A stretch of 51,370 nt of DNA. Origin: an uncultured Bacteroidales bacterium (GTDB lineage: Bacteria > Bacteroidota > Bacteroidia > Bacteroidales > Paludibacteraceae). Under the pieces are notes generated by a model that was not told the DNA's origin, searched no databases, and saw only the letters and a program-made list of their open reading frames with translations. Positions 17,875-25,811 of the stretch are shown here, in pieces (positions within the stretch are counted from its first letter, which is position 1; each line of letters starts with the position of its first letter). The translations under genes and the position numbers were made by a program. The stretch lies in NCBI GenBank assembly GCA_946406195.1, contig CAMJJT010000013.1, positions 1-51,370 of the forward strand, read 5' to 3'.

Positions 17875-20800
17875 ATGGCAAAAGAGAAAAAATTTATGAC
17901 CATGGATGGTAACGCAGCTGCGGCGCATGTGGCTTACATGTTCACCGAGGTAGCTGCTATCTATCCTATCACGCCGTCGTCTCCGATGGCGGAGAACGTG
18001 GACGAGTGGGCTGCCGCAGGTCGCAAGAACCTGTTCGGCGAGACCGTACTCGTGCAGGAGATGCAGTCTGAGGCCGGTGCAGCAGGTGCTGTTCACGGTT
18101 CGCTGAACGCAGGTGCGCTGACCACCACTTTCACGGCTTCGCAGGGTCTGCTCCTCATGATCCCGAACATGTACAAGATCGCCGGTGAGTTGATCCCGAC
18201 CGTCTTCCATGTATCGGCTCGTACGCTCGCTTCGCACGTGCTCTGTATCTTCGGTGACCACCAGGATGTCATGGCTTGCCGCCAAACCGGTTTCGCTATG
18301 CTCGCTGAGGCTTCCGTACAAGAGGTAATGGACCTCGCAGGTGTAGCTCACCTCGCTACTATCAAGAGCCGCGTGCCGTTCCTCAACTTCTTCGACGGTT
18401 TCCGTACTTCGCACGAGTACCAGAAAGTAGAGGCGATGGATATGGAAGATCTCCGTCCGTTAGTGGACTACAAGGCACTCCAGGAGTTCCGTGAGCGTGC
18501 TCTCAGCCCGATGCGTCCTGAGATGCGCGGTATGGCGGAAAACCCCGATGTCTTCTTCGCTCACCGCGAGAGCTGCAACCGTTACTACGACGGCGTAGCT
18601 GACATCGTTTCCGACTACATGAAGGAGATCTCGAAGATCACCGGTCGCGAGTATCGTCCGTTCAACTACTACGGCGCTGCTGACGCAGAGAACATCATCA
18701 TCTGTATGGGTTCGGCTTGCGAGGCTATCCGCGAAGTGATTGATTATGAGGCTGCTAAGGGTAACAAGAAACTCGGTCTCATCAACGTTCACCTCTATCG
18801 TCCGTTCAGCCTCAAGTACTTGCAGGAGGCACTGCCGAAGACCGCAAAACGTATCTGCGTGCTCGATCGTACCAAAGAGCCGGGCGCTAACGGCGAGCCG
18901 CTCTATCTGGATGTAAAAGACGCACTCGACGAACTCGGTCTCAATAACCTGCTCGTAGTGGGCGGTCGTTACGGACTGGGTTCGAACGATACCACTCCGG
19001 CACAGATGCTCGCAGTATTCGAGAACCTCGCGCTGCCGCAACCGAAGAACCACTTCACCGTGGGTATCAACGATGACCTCACCTTCACTTCTCTGCCGGT
19101 TGGCGAGGAGATCGCGATGGGTGACGCTTCGCTCTTCCAGGCTAAGTTCTACGGCCTCGGTGCAGACGGTACCGTCGGTGCTAACAAGAACTCGGTTAAG
19201 ATCATCGGTGACACCACCGACAAATACTGCCAGGCTTACTTCTCTTACGATAGTAAGAAATCCGGTGGATTCACCTGCTCGCACCTCCGTTTCGGCGACG
19301 AGCCTATCCACTCGACCTATCTCGTTACCACGCCTAACTTCGTGGCTTGCCACGTTCAGGCTTACCTCCACATGTACGATGTGACCCGCGGTCTGCAGGA
19401 CGGCGGTACGTTCCTGCTGAACACCATCTGGGAGGGTGACGAGCTGGTTAAGAACCTGCCGAACAAAGTGAAGAAATACTTCGCTGACCATAAGATTAAA
19501 GTTTATTACATCAACGCTACGAAGATCGCACAGGAGATCGGTCTGGGCAACCGTACCAACACCATCCTCCAGTCTGCTTTCTTCCGTATCACCGCAGTCA
19601 TCCCTGTTGAGAAGGCCGTTGAGGAGATGAAGCACTTCATCGTGAAGTCTTACGGCAAGAAGGGTGAGGATGTCGTTAATAAGAACTACGCTGCGGTAGA
19701 TCGCGGTGGTGAGTACCAAGAGCTCGCTATCGATCCCGAATGGTCGAAACTGCCTGCTGATCCCGCTAAGGACTACGGAGATGAGCCGGAGTTCATCACC
19801 AAAGTTGTTCGTCCGATCAACGGTCAGGACGGTGACCTCCTCCCGGTATCTGCTTTCAAGGGCATCGAGGACGGTACATGGCCTGCCGGAACGGCTAAGT
19901 TCGAGAAACGTGGTGTGTCTGCGTTCGTTCCGGTTTGGACCGCTGACAACTGTATCGAGTGTAACAAGTGTGCGTATGTTTGTCCTCACGCTTGTATCCG
20001 TCCGTTCGTGCTCGACGAGAAAGAACTCGCAGGCCTCAACGGCGCTACCACTCGCGAGATGAAAGCTCCGGCTGCACTCAAGGGCATGCACTTCCGTATG
20101 CAGGTCGGTGTGATGGACTGCCTCGGTTGCGGTAACTGTGTGGATGTTTGTCCGGGCAATCCGAAGACCGGCAAGGCACTCGCTATGGTCGATCTCGAGA
20201 GCCAACTCGGCGAGGCGGCTAACTGGGACTACTGCGTAGAGCACGTAGCTACCAAGCAACACCTCGTTGAACTCAACAACGTCAAGAACAGCCAGTTCGC
20301 TACGCCGCTCTTCGAGTTCTCCGGCGCTTGCTCCGGTTGCGGTGAGACTCCGTATCTGAAGCTTATCAGCCAACTCGTCGGCGACCGCGAGATCATCGCT
20401 AACGCTACCGGTTGTACCTCTATCTACTCCGGTTCTGTACCTTCTACTCCTTATACCAAGAACGAGAAGGGTCACGGTCCGGCTTGGTCCAACTCCCTCT
20501 TCGAGGACTTCTGCGAGTACGGTCTCGGTATGCAGATCGCACACCGCAAACTGCGTGAGCGTATCGCTGCTCTGATGCAGAAAGGTCTCGAGTGCGCTGA
20601 CTGCTCCGACGAACTCAAAGCAATGTTCAAAGAGTGGCTGGAGAACCAGAACTCCGCAGAGGTTACGAATCGTCTCTATGAGCCGATGGTGGCTGCTATG
20701 GAGAAATGCGGTTGCGACACCTGCAAGGCTATCCTCGCTGAGAAAGACCATATCGTTAAACGCAGCCAGTGGATCGTCGGCGGTGACGGTGCTTCCTATG

Positions 20801-21417
20801 ATATCGGTTACGGCGGACTCGACCACGTCATCGCTTCCGGCGAAGATGTCAACATCCTCGTGCTCGATACCGAGGTGTACTCCAACACCGGTGGTCAGGC
20901 ATCCAAGGCAACGCCGCTTGGCGCTATCGCTAAGTTCGCTGCTATGGGTAAGCGTGTTCGCAAGAAAGACCTCGGTATGATTGCTACCACCTACGGTTAT
21001 GTCTATGTAGCACAGATCGCTATGGGCGCTGACCAGGCTCAGACCCTCAAGGCTATCCGCGAGGCTGAGGCTTATCCCGGACCGTCGCTCATCATCGCTT
21101 ACGCTCCGTGTATCAACCACGGTCTGAAAGCAGGTATGGGCAAGTCCCAGGCTGAGGAAGCTAAGGCTGTTGAGTGCGGTTACTGGCACCTCTGGCGTTA
21201 CAACCCGCAGCTCGAGGCAGAAGGCAAGAACCCGTTCTCGCTCGACTCCAAAGAGCCGCAGTGGGATAAGTTCCAAGACTACCTCAAGGGTGAGGTTCGT
21301 TTCGCTTCTGTAGCAAAGCAATTCCCGAAGGAAGCGGATGAATTGTTTGCTGCAGCACAAGAAAATGCACAATGGAGATATAAGAGTTACTTACGTATGT
21401 TAGGAACTGCGTGGTAA
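17875..21417 (+). CDS. nifJ: Pyruvate:ferredoxin (flavodoxin) oxidoreductase
   Basis: This 1180-aa single-chain enzyme decarboxylates pyruvate to acetyl-CoA and reduces ferredoxin. The domains are in the usual order. An N-terminal domain carries YPITPSSPMAE, and a central domain precedes a 2[4Fe-4S] ferredoxin insert (CIECNKCAYVCPHACIRP near residue 693, CLGCGNCVDVCPG near 749). The thiamine-diphosphate domain has CSGCGETPYLKL near 820, GGDGASYDIGYGG near 968 and NTGGQASKATP near 1004. Length and motifs are complete. The codon choice is visibly GC-rich and uniform, as expected for a very highly expressed gene. A strong terminator follows. Confidence 0.98.
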   Translation: MAKEKKFMTMDGNAAAAHVAYMFTEVAAIYPITPSSPMAENVDEWAAAGRKNLFGETVLVQEMQSEAGAAGAVHGSLNAGALTTTFTASQGLLLMIPNMYKIAGELIPTVFHVSARTLASHVLCIFGDHQDVMACRQTGFAMLAEASVQEVMDLAGVAHLATIKSRVPFLNFFDGFRTSHEYQKVEAMDMEDLRPLVDYKALQEFRERALSPMRPEMRGMAENPDVFFAHRESCNRYYDGVADIVSDYMKEISKITGREYRPFNYYGAADAENIIICMGSACEAIREVIDYEAAKGNKKLGLINVHLYRPFSLKYLQEALPKTAKRICVLDRTKEPGANGEPLYLDVKDALDELGLNNLLVVGGRYGLGSNDTTPAQMLAVFENLALPQPKNHFTVGINDDLTFTSLPVGEEIAMGDASLFQAKFYGLGADGTVGANKNSVKIIGDTTDKYCQAYFSYDSKKSGGFTCSHLRFGDEPIHSTYLVTTPNFVACHVQAYLHMYDVTRGLQDGGTFLLNTIWEGDELVKNLPNKVKKYFADHKIKVYYINATKIAQEIGLGNRTNTILQSAFFRITAVIPVEKAVEEMKHFIVKSYGKKGEDVVNKNYAAVDRGGEYQELAIDPEWSKLPADPAKDYGDEPEFITKVVRPINGQDGDLLPVSAFKGIEDGTWPAGTAKFEKRGVSAFVPVWTADNCIECNKCAYVCPHACIRPFVLDEKELAGLNGATTREMKAPAALKGMHFRMQVGVMDCLGCGNCVDVCPGNPKTGKALAMVDLESQLGEAANWDYCVEHVATKQHLVELNNVKNSQFATPLFEFSGACSGCGETPYLKLISQLVGDREIIANATGCTSIYSGSVPSTPYTKNEKGHGPAWSNSLFEDFCEYGLGMQIAHRKLRERIAALMQKGLECADCSDELKAMFKEWLENQNSAEVTNRLYEPMVAAMEKCGCDTCKAILAEKDHIVKRSQWIVGGDGASYDIGYGGLDHVIASGEDVNILVLDTEVYSNTGGQASKATPLGAIAKFAAMGKRVRKKDLGMIATTYGYVYVAQIAMGADQAQTLKAIREAEAYPGPSLIIAYAPCINHGLKAGMGKSQAEEAKAVECGYWHLWRYNPQLEAEGKNPFSLDSKEPQWDKFQDYLKGEVRFASVAKQFPKEADELFAAAQENAQWRYKSYLRMLGTAW

Positions 21418-21448
21418 TATTAAGGAACACGCACACATGCGCGTATAT

Positions 21449-21486
21449 AGCAAAGCGGATACTTAGGTATCCGTTTTGCTTTGTTT
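21449..21486 (+). terminator. Intrinsic terminator of nifJ
   Basis: A 14-bp stem, AGCAAAGCGGATAC (21449-21462) with GTATCCGTTTTGCT (21467-21480) and loop TTAG, is followed by TTGTTTAT. It lies 32 bp after the nifJ stop. Confidence 0.9.
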
Positions 21487-21558
21487 ATACATTCTGTCCT
21501 CTTGCGTTTCATGCGTGTCCGCTTCCTTTTATTCAAGACATGGCTCTTTATAATGGGG

Positions 21559-21676
21559 TCCCCAACAATTTTCAATTCTTGGGGAGAGCGGAGCATGCCC
21601 GAGTACCTTCTGCCAAGCTGCGCTTGAGCTCGGTATCGAGGGCAATGCCCGCGAAAAGGGGGAAAAGCTCTTTTTT
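21559..21676. other. Non-coding stretch with dyads and a T-run
   Basis: TCCCCAA/TTGGGGA (21559-21585) and GGGC/GCCC (21640-21650) are followed by GAGCT (21626-21630) pairing with AGCTC (21666-21670) and seven T. The end resembles a weak intrinsic terminator, so a small transcript could end here, but no promoter was found upstream. Short open frames across it look random. Confidence 0.35.
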
Positions 21677-21709
21677 TCTAATTACTATCGGTCGAATGTA
21701 ACGTGTCGC

Positions 21710-21993
21710 GGTGTTCCGTGCGCGCTATCTCCGTTAGCGCGTTTCTTCTTTCGTCAGAAGTCCCGCGTGGTATGCGGGGTGTCCTTTTCGGTGGCATATT
21801 TGCCACCGTTCTCCTTTTTTTGGTAGTTATGCGGTATACCATACCGCCTCTTTTCTTCGTCAATTACGTCGGGATTGTATCCCGACAGCGGCTTTGCCGA
21901 TCCACCAATAGTTACGTGCCATGGTGTCTTGTGCGCGCGATTTCTGTGAGCGCGGATTACTCTATTTATATTCGTTGTTCACTCTTCTGTGAA
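21710..21993. repeat. Cluster of seven to eight short palindromes with pyrimidine-rich spacers
   Basis: The dyads are CGCGCTA/TAGCGCG (21721-21741), CCCGC/GCGGG (21762-21778), CGGTGGC/GCCACCG (21789-21808), GCGGTAT/ATACCGC (21831-21847), GTCGGGA/TCCCGAC (21868-21886), CGGC/GCCG (21889-21899), CGCGC/GCGCG (about 21934-21954) and TTCAC/GTGAA (21978-21993). The blocks around the first and seventh are related copies (about 21710-21746 and 21922-21958). Spacers such as TTTCTTCTTTCGTCA and CTCTTTTCTTCGTCA also resemble each other. The stretch is unlikely to be coding. Confidence 0.7.
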
Positions 21994-22119
21994 ACTCTCC
22001 GAAATTCACCACCTTCCCGACCGACCGATGAGCGGGACATGACCGAGAGAAGAGCGAGACAAAAAATGCCGATTTTTTGACCAAAAACGAACAAAAATTA
22101 CATATTTATGCAAAAATAC

Positions 22120-22150
22120 TTGCATATGTCAAAAAAATGTTGTATCTTTG
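22120..22150 (+). promoter_or_regulatory. Promoter of the structured RNA and downstream gene island
   Basis: TTG (22120-22122), a 20-bp spacer and TATCTTTG (22143-22150) match the Bacteroidota consensus. It is the only strong promoter seen ahead of the ten-gene island, and its transcript would begin near 22157. Confidence 0.88.
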
Positions 22151-22156
22151 CACCCG

Positions 22157-22509
22157 TTTGGGTGCATTGCGCAACGCGTGCGTATAATAAGGTATCCATT
22201 CAAAAGGATTCTATCTACGCCGGCCTGCCATGAGCAGGAGGGTTAGAGGGGAATTCAGTACATATTGAAAAGGCGTTTATTGACGCTTTGCCTTGGCGCG
22301 CGAAAAGCCTCGAACACTTTTCTAACGAAATCAAGTCAAAAGCAAAGTACCGATAGATGCCTACGGGTATGACATTTCATACTCGCCTTGTCATTTATTT
22401 GACGGGCGTGTTGTCATATCGGCGTAGGTTTCGTGGTTGTTTGTTTGACTTGAAGGGTAGTTCGAGGATCCTAGCGCGCAGATGAGCAATAGCGAAGTCT
22501 GCGCTTTTT
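22157..22509 (+). ncRNA. Structured RNA or leader (about 350 nt), unassigned family
   Basis: The region between a strong promoter and an intrinsic terminator is dense in pairing. A 5' part contains CCTGC/GCAGG (22224-22238) and a hairpin near 22269-22289. The 3' part is one long closed arm: GCGCGC (22296-22301)/GCGCGC (22474-22479), CCTCGAAC (22308-22315)/GTTCGAGG (22460-22467) and TCAAGTCAAA (22331-22340)/TTTGACTTGA (22444-22453). Inside are GTATGA/TCATAC (22367-22382) and CGCC-GTCA/TGAC-GGCG. CCGATA/TATCGG and GCCTACG/CGTAGG interleave, which would form a pseudoknot. It lacks the signatures of tmRNA, RNase P or SRP RNA. A divergent 6S-like RNA or a regulatory leader are the main options. 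Confidence 0.65.
22476..22509 (+). terminator. Intrinsic terminator/possible attenuator at the end of the structured RNA
   Basis: GCGCAGAT (22476-22483) pairs with GTCTGCGC (22497-22504) and is followed by five T. The 5' arm shares four bases with the GCGCGC that closes the upstream RNA arm, so the two stems are mutually exclusive. The first gene of the island starts 53 nt beyond the T-run. Confidence 0.75.
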
Positions 22510-22561
22510 GTATGTGCATACAGCAAATGAAATATAGAAAGCCAAAGGAATAGAAGTACAT

Positions 22562-23332
22562 ATGATTATTACTGAACTAAAAGATTTAACGCAGATACTG
22601 AATTTCGAAGGGGAATACGCGCTTTTTCGTGCCAAAGACGATAAGGGAAATTACCACGGTGTGATTGACCGCAAAGGCGAGATTGTGTGGATCTGGCGTC
22701 ATATCACGATGCGCATAAAAGGCTATCCTCATATTTTCAAAACGATTAACGATACGTATGGATTTGTGTTTTACGATGTAGAAAAACAAGCTTTTGTTGA
22801 GGCTCCTATTATTAATGAAAGTCAGAAATCAAAAGCGGAGATAATGGTAGATAATGCGCCGCGTATTCCGTTCTTTCCGGGAGTTCCGGGGCTCTTTGAT
22901 TATCCATCCTTGCGCTACCTATCGGATGAGTATATAGGTTTTTCGACACAGAAAATGGACTGGGGAATACAGGATATAGACGGAAATATCATCTTCCCCG
23001 AGAAGTTTTCTACGCTTGGAAAAGGCGGAGAGCCGAACCATTTTGTAGTCAATAATGAGGATAAGAAAGTAGGCGTCATCAACGAAAAAGGGGAATGGAT
23101 CATTCCGCCGATTTATAGTGATCTCTATTGGAAAGATCTCTATTATGTAGCCTATATCAAAGAGGGACGAAAGAAGAAAAAATGTGGTCTGCTTGACAAA
23201 GAAGGCAATGTTTTTGTGCCTTTTGAGTATGACTACTTAATGCCCTCATACACCGAAGATCTTATCTCCGCTAAGAGACGAGGAAAGTATATATTCATAA
23301 ACTCTAAAAACGAAAAAATACATATATTTTAA
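22562..23332 (+). CDS. WG-repeat (KWG) protein, first gene of the island
   Basis: The 256-aa protein lacks a signal peptide or membrane segment. At least four WG/KWG-type units are visible: HGVIDRKGEIVWIW (near residue 31), WGIQDIDGNIIFPEKF (near 139), VGVINEKGEWIIPPIY (near 170) and CGLLDKEGNVFVPFEY (near 209). WG repeats form beta-strand-rich, probably propeller-like binding surfaces; no catalytic residues are expected. Its position first, directly after the structured RNA, suggests a sensor or adaptor for the system that follows. The codon use is much more AT-rich than nifJ. Confidence 0.8.
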   Translation: MIITELKDLTQILNFEGEYALFRAKDDKGNYHGVIDRKGEIVWIWRHITMRIKGYPHIFKTINDTYGFVFYDVEKQAFVEAPIINESQKSKAEIMVDNAPRIPFFPGVPGLFDYPSLRYLSDEYIGFSTQKMDWGIQDIDGNIIFPEKFSTLGKGGEPNHFVVNNEDKKVGVINEKGEWIIPPIYSDLYWKDLYYVAYIKEGRKKKKCGLLDKEGNVFVPFEYDYLMPSYTEDLISAKRRGKYIFINSKNEKIHIF

Positions 23333-23363
23333 ACAGAATTGCTATATAATAAACGTGAAGAAG

Positions 23364-23390
23364 CCGAAAATCCTTAACAGAGTAGGCAAA
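23364..23390 (+). repeat. Shared leader motif, copy 1 (CCGAAAAnCC..AACAGAGTAGG)
   Basis: This 27-bp element ends 21 bp before the grpE-like ATG. Its core TAACAGAGTAGG and flanks match a second copy at 37858-37885, just before the last gene of the island. Both are followed by an A/T-rich stretch ending in TATTATG. It could be an internal promoter, an operator or an RNA-level signal. Confidence 0.6.
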
Positions 23391-23411
23391 ACATTAATTA
23401 ATAATAATATT

Positions 23412-24107
23412 ATGGAAGGCCAAGAAGTGTTACAAGAGAGAATTGAGTCTCAATTTGAACCGGACAATGAAATCCAAGAACCATCGGAGGGAGTACAATC
23501 AGAGACTAAAGTCGAGGAAAGTCCCATGGAGGGTGCTCCTGATATAGCTTCTGTTCTGTCAGAAATAAAGGAAAGTATAGCTTCCCTTAATCAGAATATG
23601 GTTGACATTAAAGCGAGGTATGAAGAGAAAATTGCAAATGACGAGTACAAAAACCAACTTTTCGATAAAATGTATCAAGAGCTGGCTTCGTACAAAAAAG
23701 ATTTGTATGCTAAGTTAATGTCGCCATTTATTAATGAATCTATATCTTTGATTGCAGATTACGAGCGCATTATCAGTAAATTAGATACGTATGAACCGGA
23801 GCGTATTGCAAAATATCTGCGTGGAATACCTGATGATTTGATGACTTTGTTAGAGAATAACGGAGTAGAGCAATACGAAGATCAAGGAGAGATATTTAAT
23901 CCCAAGACACAACGCGCAGTACGTACTATTCCGACTAACAAAGATGAGGATAACAACAAAGTAGCTGAGCGTGTTCATAGTGGTTATAGATGGAATGGCG
24001 TTGTCTTGAAGCCGGAAATAGTGACTGTGTATAAATACATGGAGGGCTATTCTTCTCCTGAAGAAAAATCCAATGAAGACACATCTGTAATAGATGTAAC
24101 AGAATAA
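23412..24107 (+). CDS. GrpE-like nucleotide exchange factor
   Basis: GrpE proteins release ADP from Hsp70. The 231-aa product has an acidic disordered N-terminus (about 1-50), a long helical coiled coil (about 55-135) and a C-terminal beta domain. In the last, QGEIFNPKTQRAVRTIP...NNKVAERVHSGYRWNGVVLKPEIVTVYKY follows the GrpE signature with F-P, R-A, G-Y and L-P-V. It is a divergent GrpE, not the housekeeping copy by context: the next gene, 41 bp away, is a lidless Hsp70. ATG 23412 is preferred to GTG 23355, which overlaps the shared leader motif. Confidence 0.87.
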   Translation: MEGQEVLQERIESQFEPDNEIQEPSEGVQSETKVEESPMEGAPDIASVLSEIKESIASLNQNMVDIKARYEEKIANDEYKNQLFDKMYQELASYKKDLYAKLMSPFINESISLIADYERIISKLDTYEPERIAKYLRGIPDDLMTLLENNGVEQYEDQGEIFNPKTQRAVRTIPTNKDEDNNKVAERVHSGYRWNGVVLKPEIVTVYKYMEGYSSPEEKSNEDTSVIDVTE

Positions 24108-24148
24108 GAGTACTAACATTTTTTTTAATAATTTAAATTTCTATCAAC

Positions 24149-25747
24149 ATGAAAATTTTCGGAATTGACTTGGGTACAACATATAGTTGTATCGCATTCG
24201 TAAATGAGTACGGGGCAGCAGAGGTTGTTCCTAATGCAGAAAGCCAGACAACAACACCGTCTGTTGTGGCATTTGAGGAAGGTGGAACAGTATCCGTTGG
24301 CGATGCCGCAAAGGAAACGTTGAATACGGATCCTGATAACGTTTGCTCGACAATTAAACGTCAAATGGGTAAGCGCGATTTTACATTCTATGCTTTCGAT
24401 CAAGAATATACTCCGGAGGCTATTTCGGCAATCATTTTGAAGAAAATTGCTAAAGATGCTGGCGAAGCTCTCGGAGAAGAAGTTAAAGATGTAGTTATTA
24501 CGTGTCCTGCTTATTTTGGTCTGGAAGAGCGCGAGGCTACGAAGAAAGCGGGTATAGCAGCTGGATTAAATGTGCTGGCAATTCTAAATGAGCCGACGGC
24601 GGCTGCTATTTCATACGGAATAAAGACAGAAGAACCACAGACGGTCATGGTATATGACCTTGGCGGTGGTACATTTGATGTCACTATTATTAAAGTAGAG
24701 AATAATTCTATCCGCGTAGTTGCCACCGGTGGTGATCACATGATGGGAGGAAAAGACTGGGATGAGAAGATCAGTAGTTATGTCATTGAGCAATCATGCC
24801 AAGCAAACGGAGAGTCTGTTGATTCAGTATATGCGGATAATGAATTGATGGGTGACTTGGAATTGAAATCTGAAAAAGCGAAAAAGCAATTGTCTCAGAA
24901 AGATAGCGTAAAAGTTAAATTTAATGGTGAGACGGTGGAAATATCCCGTAGCCAGTTTGATCAATTTACTTCCGACCTGTTAGAATCTACAATTACCAAG
25001 ACACATGAAACTATGCTGGAGGCAGAAAAGAAGGGTGTTGATCATTACGATAAAATATTGCTCGTAGGAGGTAGTACACGTATGCCTCAAGTTGATGCAC
25101 GGCTAAAACAAGAATTTCCAAACATCCCTGTAGAGTTCTGTGATCCTGATCAAAGCGTGGCCAAAGGTGCTGCTATGTATGGTCTGAATATGGCTGCTTT
25201 TGCAGAATTTTCGGAAAAGGACAATAATGGTGATGGACCTACTATTACAAAGGAAGAACAAGAAGAACTTCGTAGAAATGTATTCTTTGGGACGGGAAGT
25301 CAGGCAAAACCAATTACAATTAAAAATGTAATTAGTCAATGTATTGCTGTTAAATTAATATGCGAAGATAATAAAGAGCATATAGTGAACCAGATTTTTA
25401 AAAATACGGAGATCCCTTGCGAACATGTCTTGCATGCAGGTACTCATCAAGCAAACCAAACAACAGTAGCGATTGAAATTTTCGAGAATGCAAGTACTGA
25501 TGAATATGTAAATGAGGACTTGTGTAAGGCTTTGGTTGATGGAGAACTGGGACCGCTTCCTGCCGGATTGCCTGCAGGTGCACCTATTGATGTAGTGTTC
25601 AAAATTGACGAGAACGGATTGCTCTCTATCGATGCAGAACACAAACCAAGCGGAGCTGTAAAACATCTTGAAGTTAATCTCCAAAATGCTCTTTCAAAAG
25701 AGGAATTGCAAGAAGAAATTGCAAAGGTGAATGCGTTGCACATTTAA
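24149..25747 (+). CDS. Divergent Hsp70 (DnaK-like) lacking the C-terminal lid
   Basis: The 532-aa protein has a complete Hsp70 ATPase domain: GIDLGTTYSCIAF (residues 4-16), NEPTAAAISYG near 147, YDLGGGTFDVTI near 168 and LVGGSTRMPQV near 304. A linker with polar residues follows about residue 360. A shortened beta-type substrate-binding domain (about 385-505) contains FKNTEIPCEHVLHAG and FKIDENGLLSIDAEHK, and the chain ends after about 25 more residues. Canonical DnaK proteins are about 620-640 aa, so the helical lid is missing. With its own GrpE-like and J-like neighbours it forms a dedicated chaperone set; substrate capture is likely modified. Confidence 0.9.
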   Translation: MKIFGIDLGTTYSCIAFVNEYGAAEVVPNAESQTTTPSVVAFEEGGTVSVGDAAKETLNTDPDNVCSTIKRQMGKRDFTFYAFDQEYTPEAISAIILKKIAKDAGEALGEEVKDVVITCPAYFGLEEREATKKAGIAAGLNVLAILNEPTAAAISYGIKTEEPQTVMVYDLGGGTFDVTIIKVENNSIRVVATGGDHMMGGKDWDEKISSYVIEQSCQANGESVDSVYADNELMGDLELKSEKAKKQLSQKDSVKVKFNGETVEISRSQFDQFTSDLLESTITKTHETMLEAEKKGVDHYDKILLVGGSTRMPQVDARLKQEFPNIPVEFCDPDQSVAKGAAMYGLNMAAFAEFSEKDNNGDGPTITKEEQEELRRNVFFGTGSQAKPITIKNVISQCIAVKLICEDNKEHIVNQIFKNTEIPCEHVLHAGTHQANQTTVAIEIFENASTDEYVNEDLCKALVDGELGPLPAGLPAGAPIDVVFKIDENGLLSIDAEHKPSGAVKHLEVNLQNALSKEELQEEIAKVNALHI

Positions 25748-25754
25748 TATGGTA

Positions 25755-25798
25755 ATTCGCGAGGGTGTGCTTTAATGCACATCTTCGCGAATGTTTTT
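25755..25798 (+). terminator. Hairpin with T-run after the Hsp70-like gene
   Basis: ATTCGCGA (25755-25762) pairs with TCGCGAAT (25785-25792), extended by inner GGTGTGC/GCACATC pairing around a TTTAAT loop, then five T. It lies 7 bp after the Hsp70 stop and ends 13 bp before the next gene. It may reduce read-through so that GrpE and Hsp70 are made in excess of the downstream proteins. It also rules out ATG 25791 as start of the next gene. Confidence 0.75.
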
Positions 25799-25811
25799 GA
25801 ACATCCTAACT

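Noticed and set aside
18460..21372. 970-codon open frame antisense to nifJ
   Set aside because: It is the mirror of a highly biased, GC-rich coding sequence. Its translation is low-information (Leu/Val/Glu/Thr-rich) with no domain, and nifJ is certain.
21411..22080. Two plus-strand frames of 96 and 125 codons after nifJ
   Set aside because: They run through a terminator and a palindrome cluster. The products are compositionally odd with no motif, and no promoter precedes them.
22460..22480. T-loop-like GTTCGAGGATCC resembling a tRNA 3' end
   Set aside because: The flanks do not pair as a T-arm, and there is no acceptor stem or CCA partner. The GTTCGAGG is better explained by pairing with CCTCGAAC at 22308-22315.
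22157..22509. tmRNA, RNase P RNA or SRP RNA in the structured region
   Set aside because: No tag-peptide frame or CCA end, no GAGGAAAGTCC-type RNase P core, and no GGAAGCAG-type SRP loop. A 6S-like identity remains possible but unproved.
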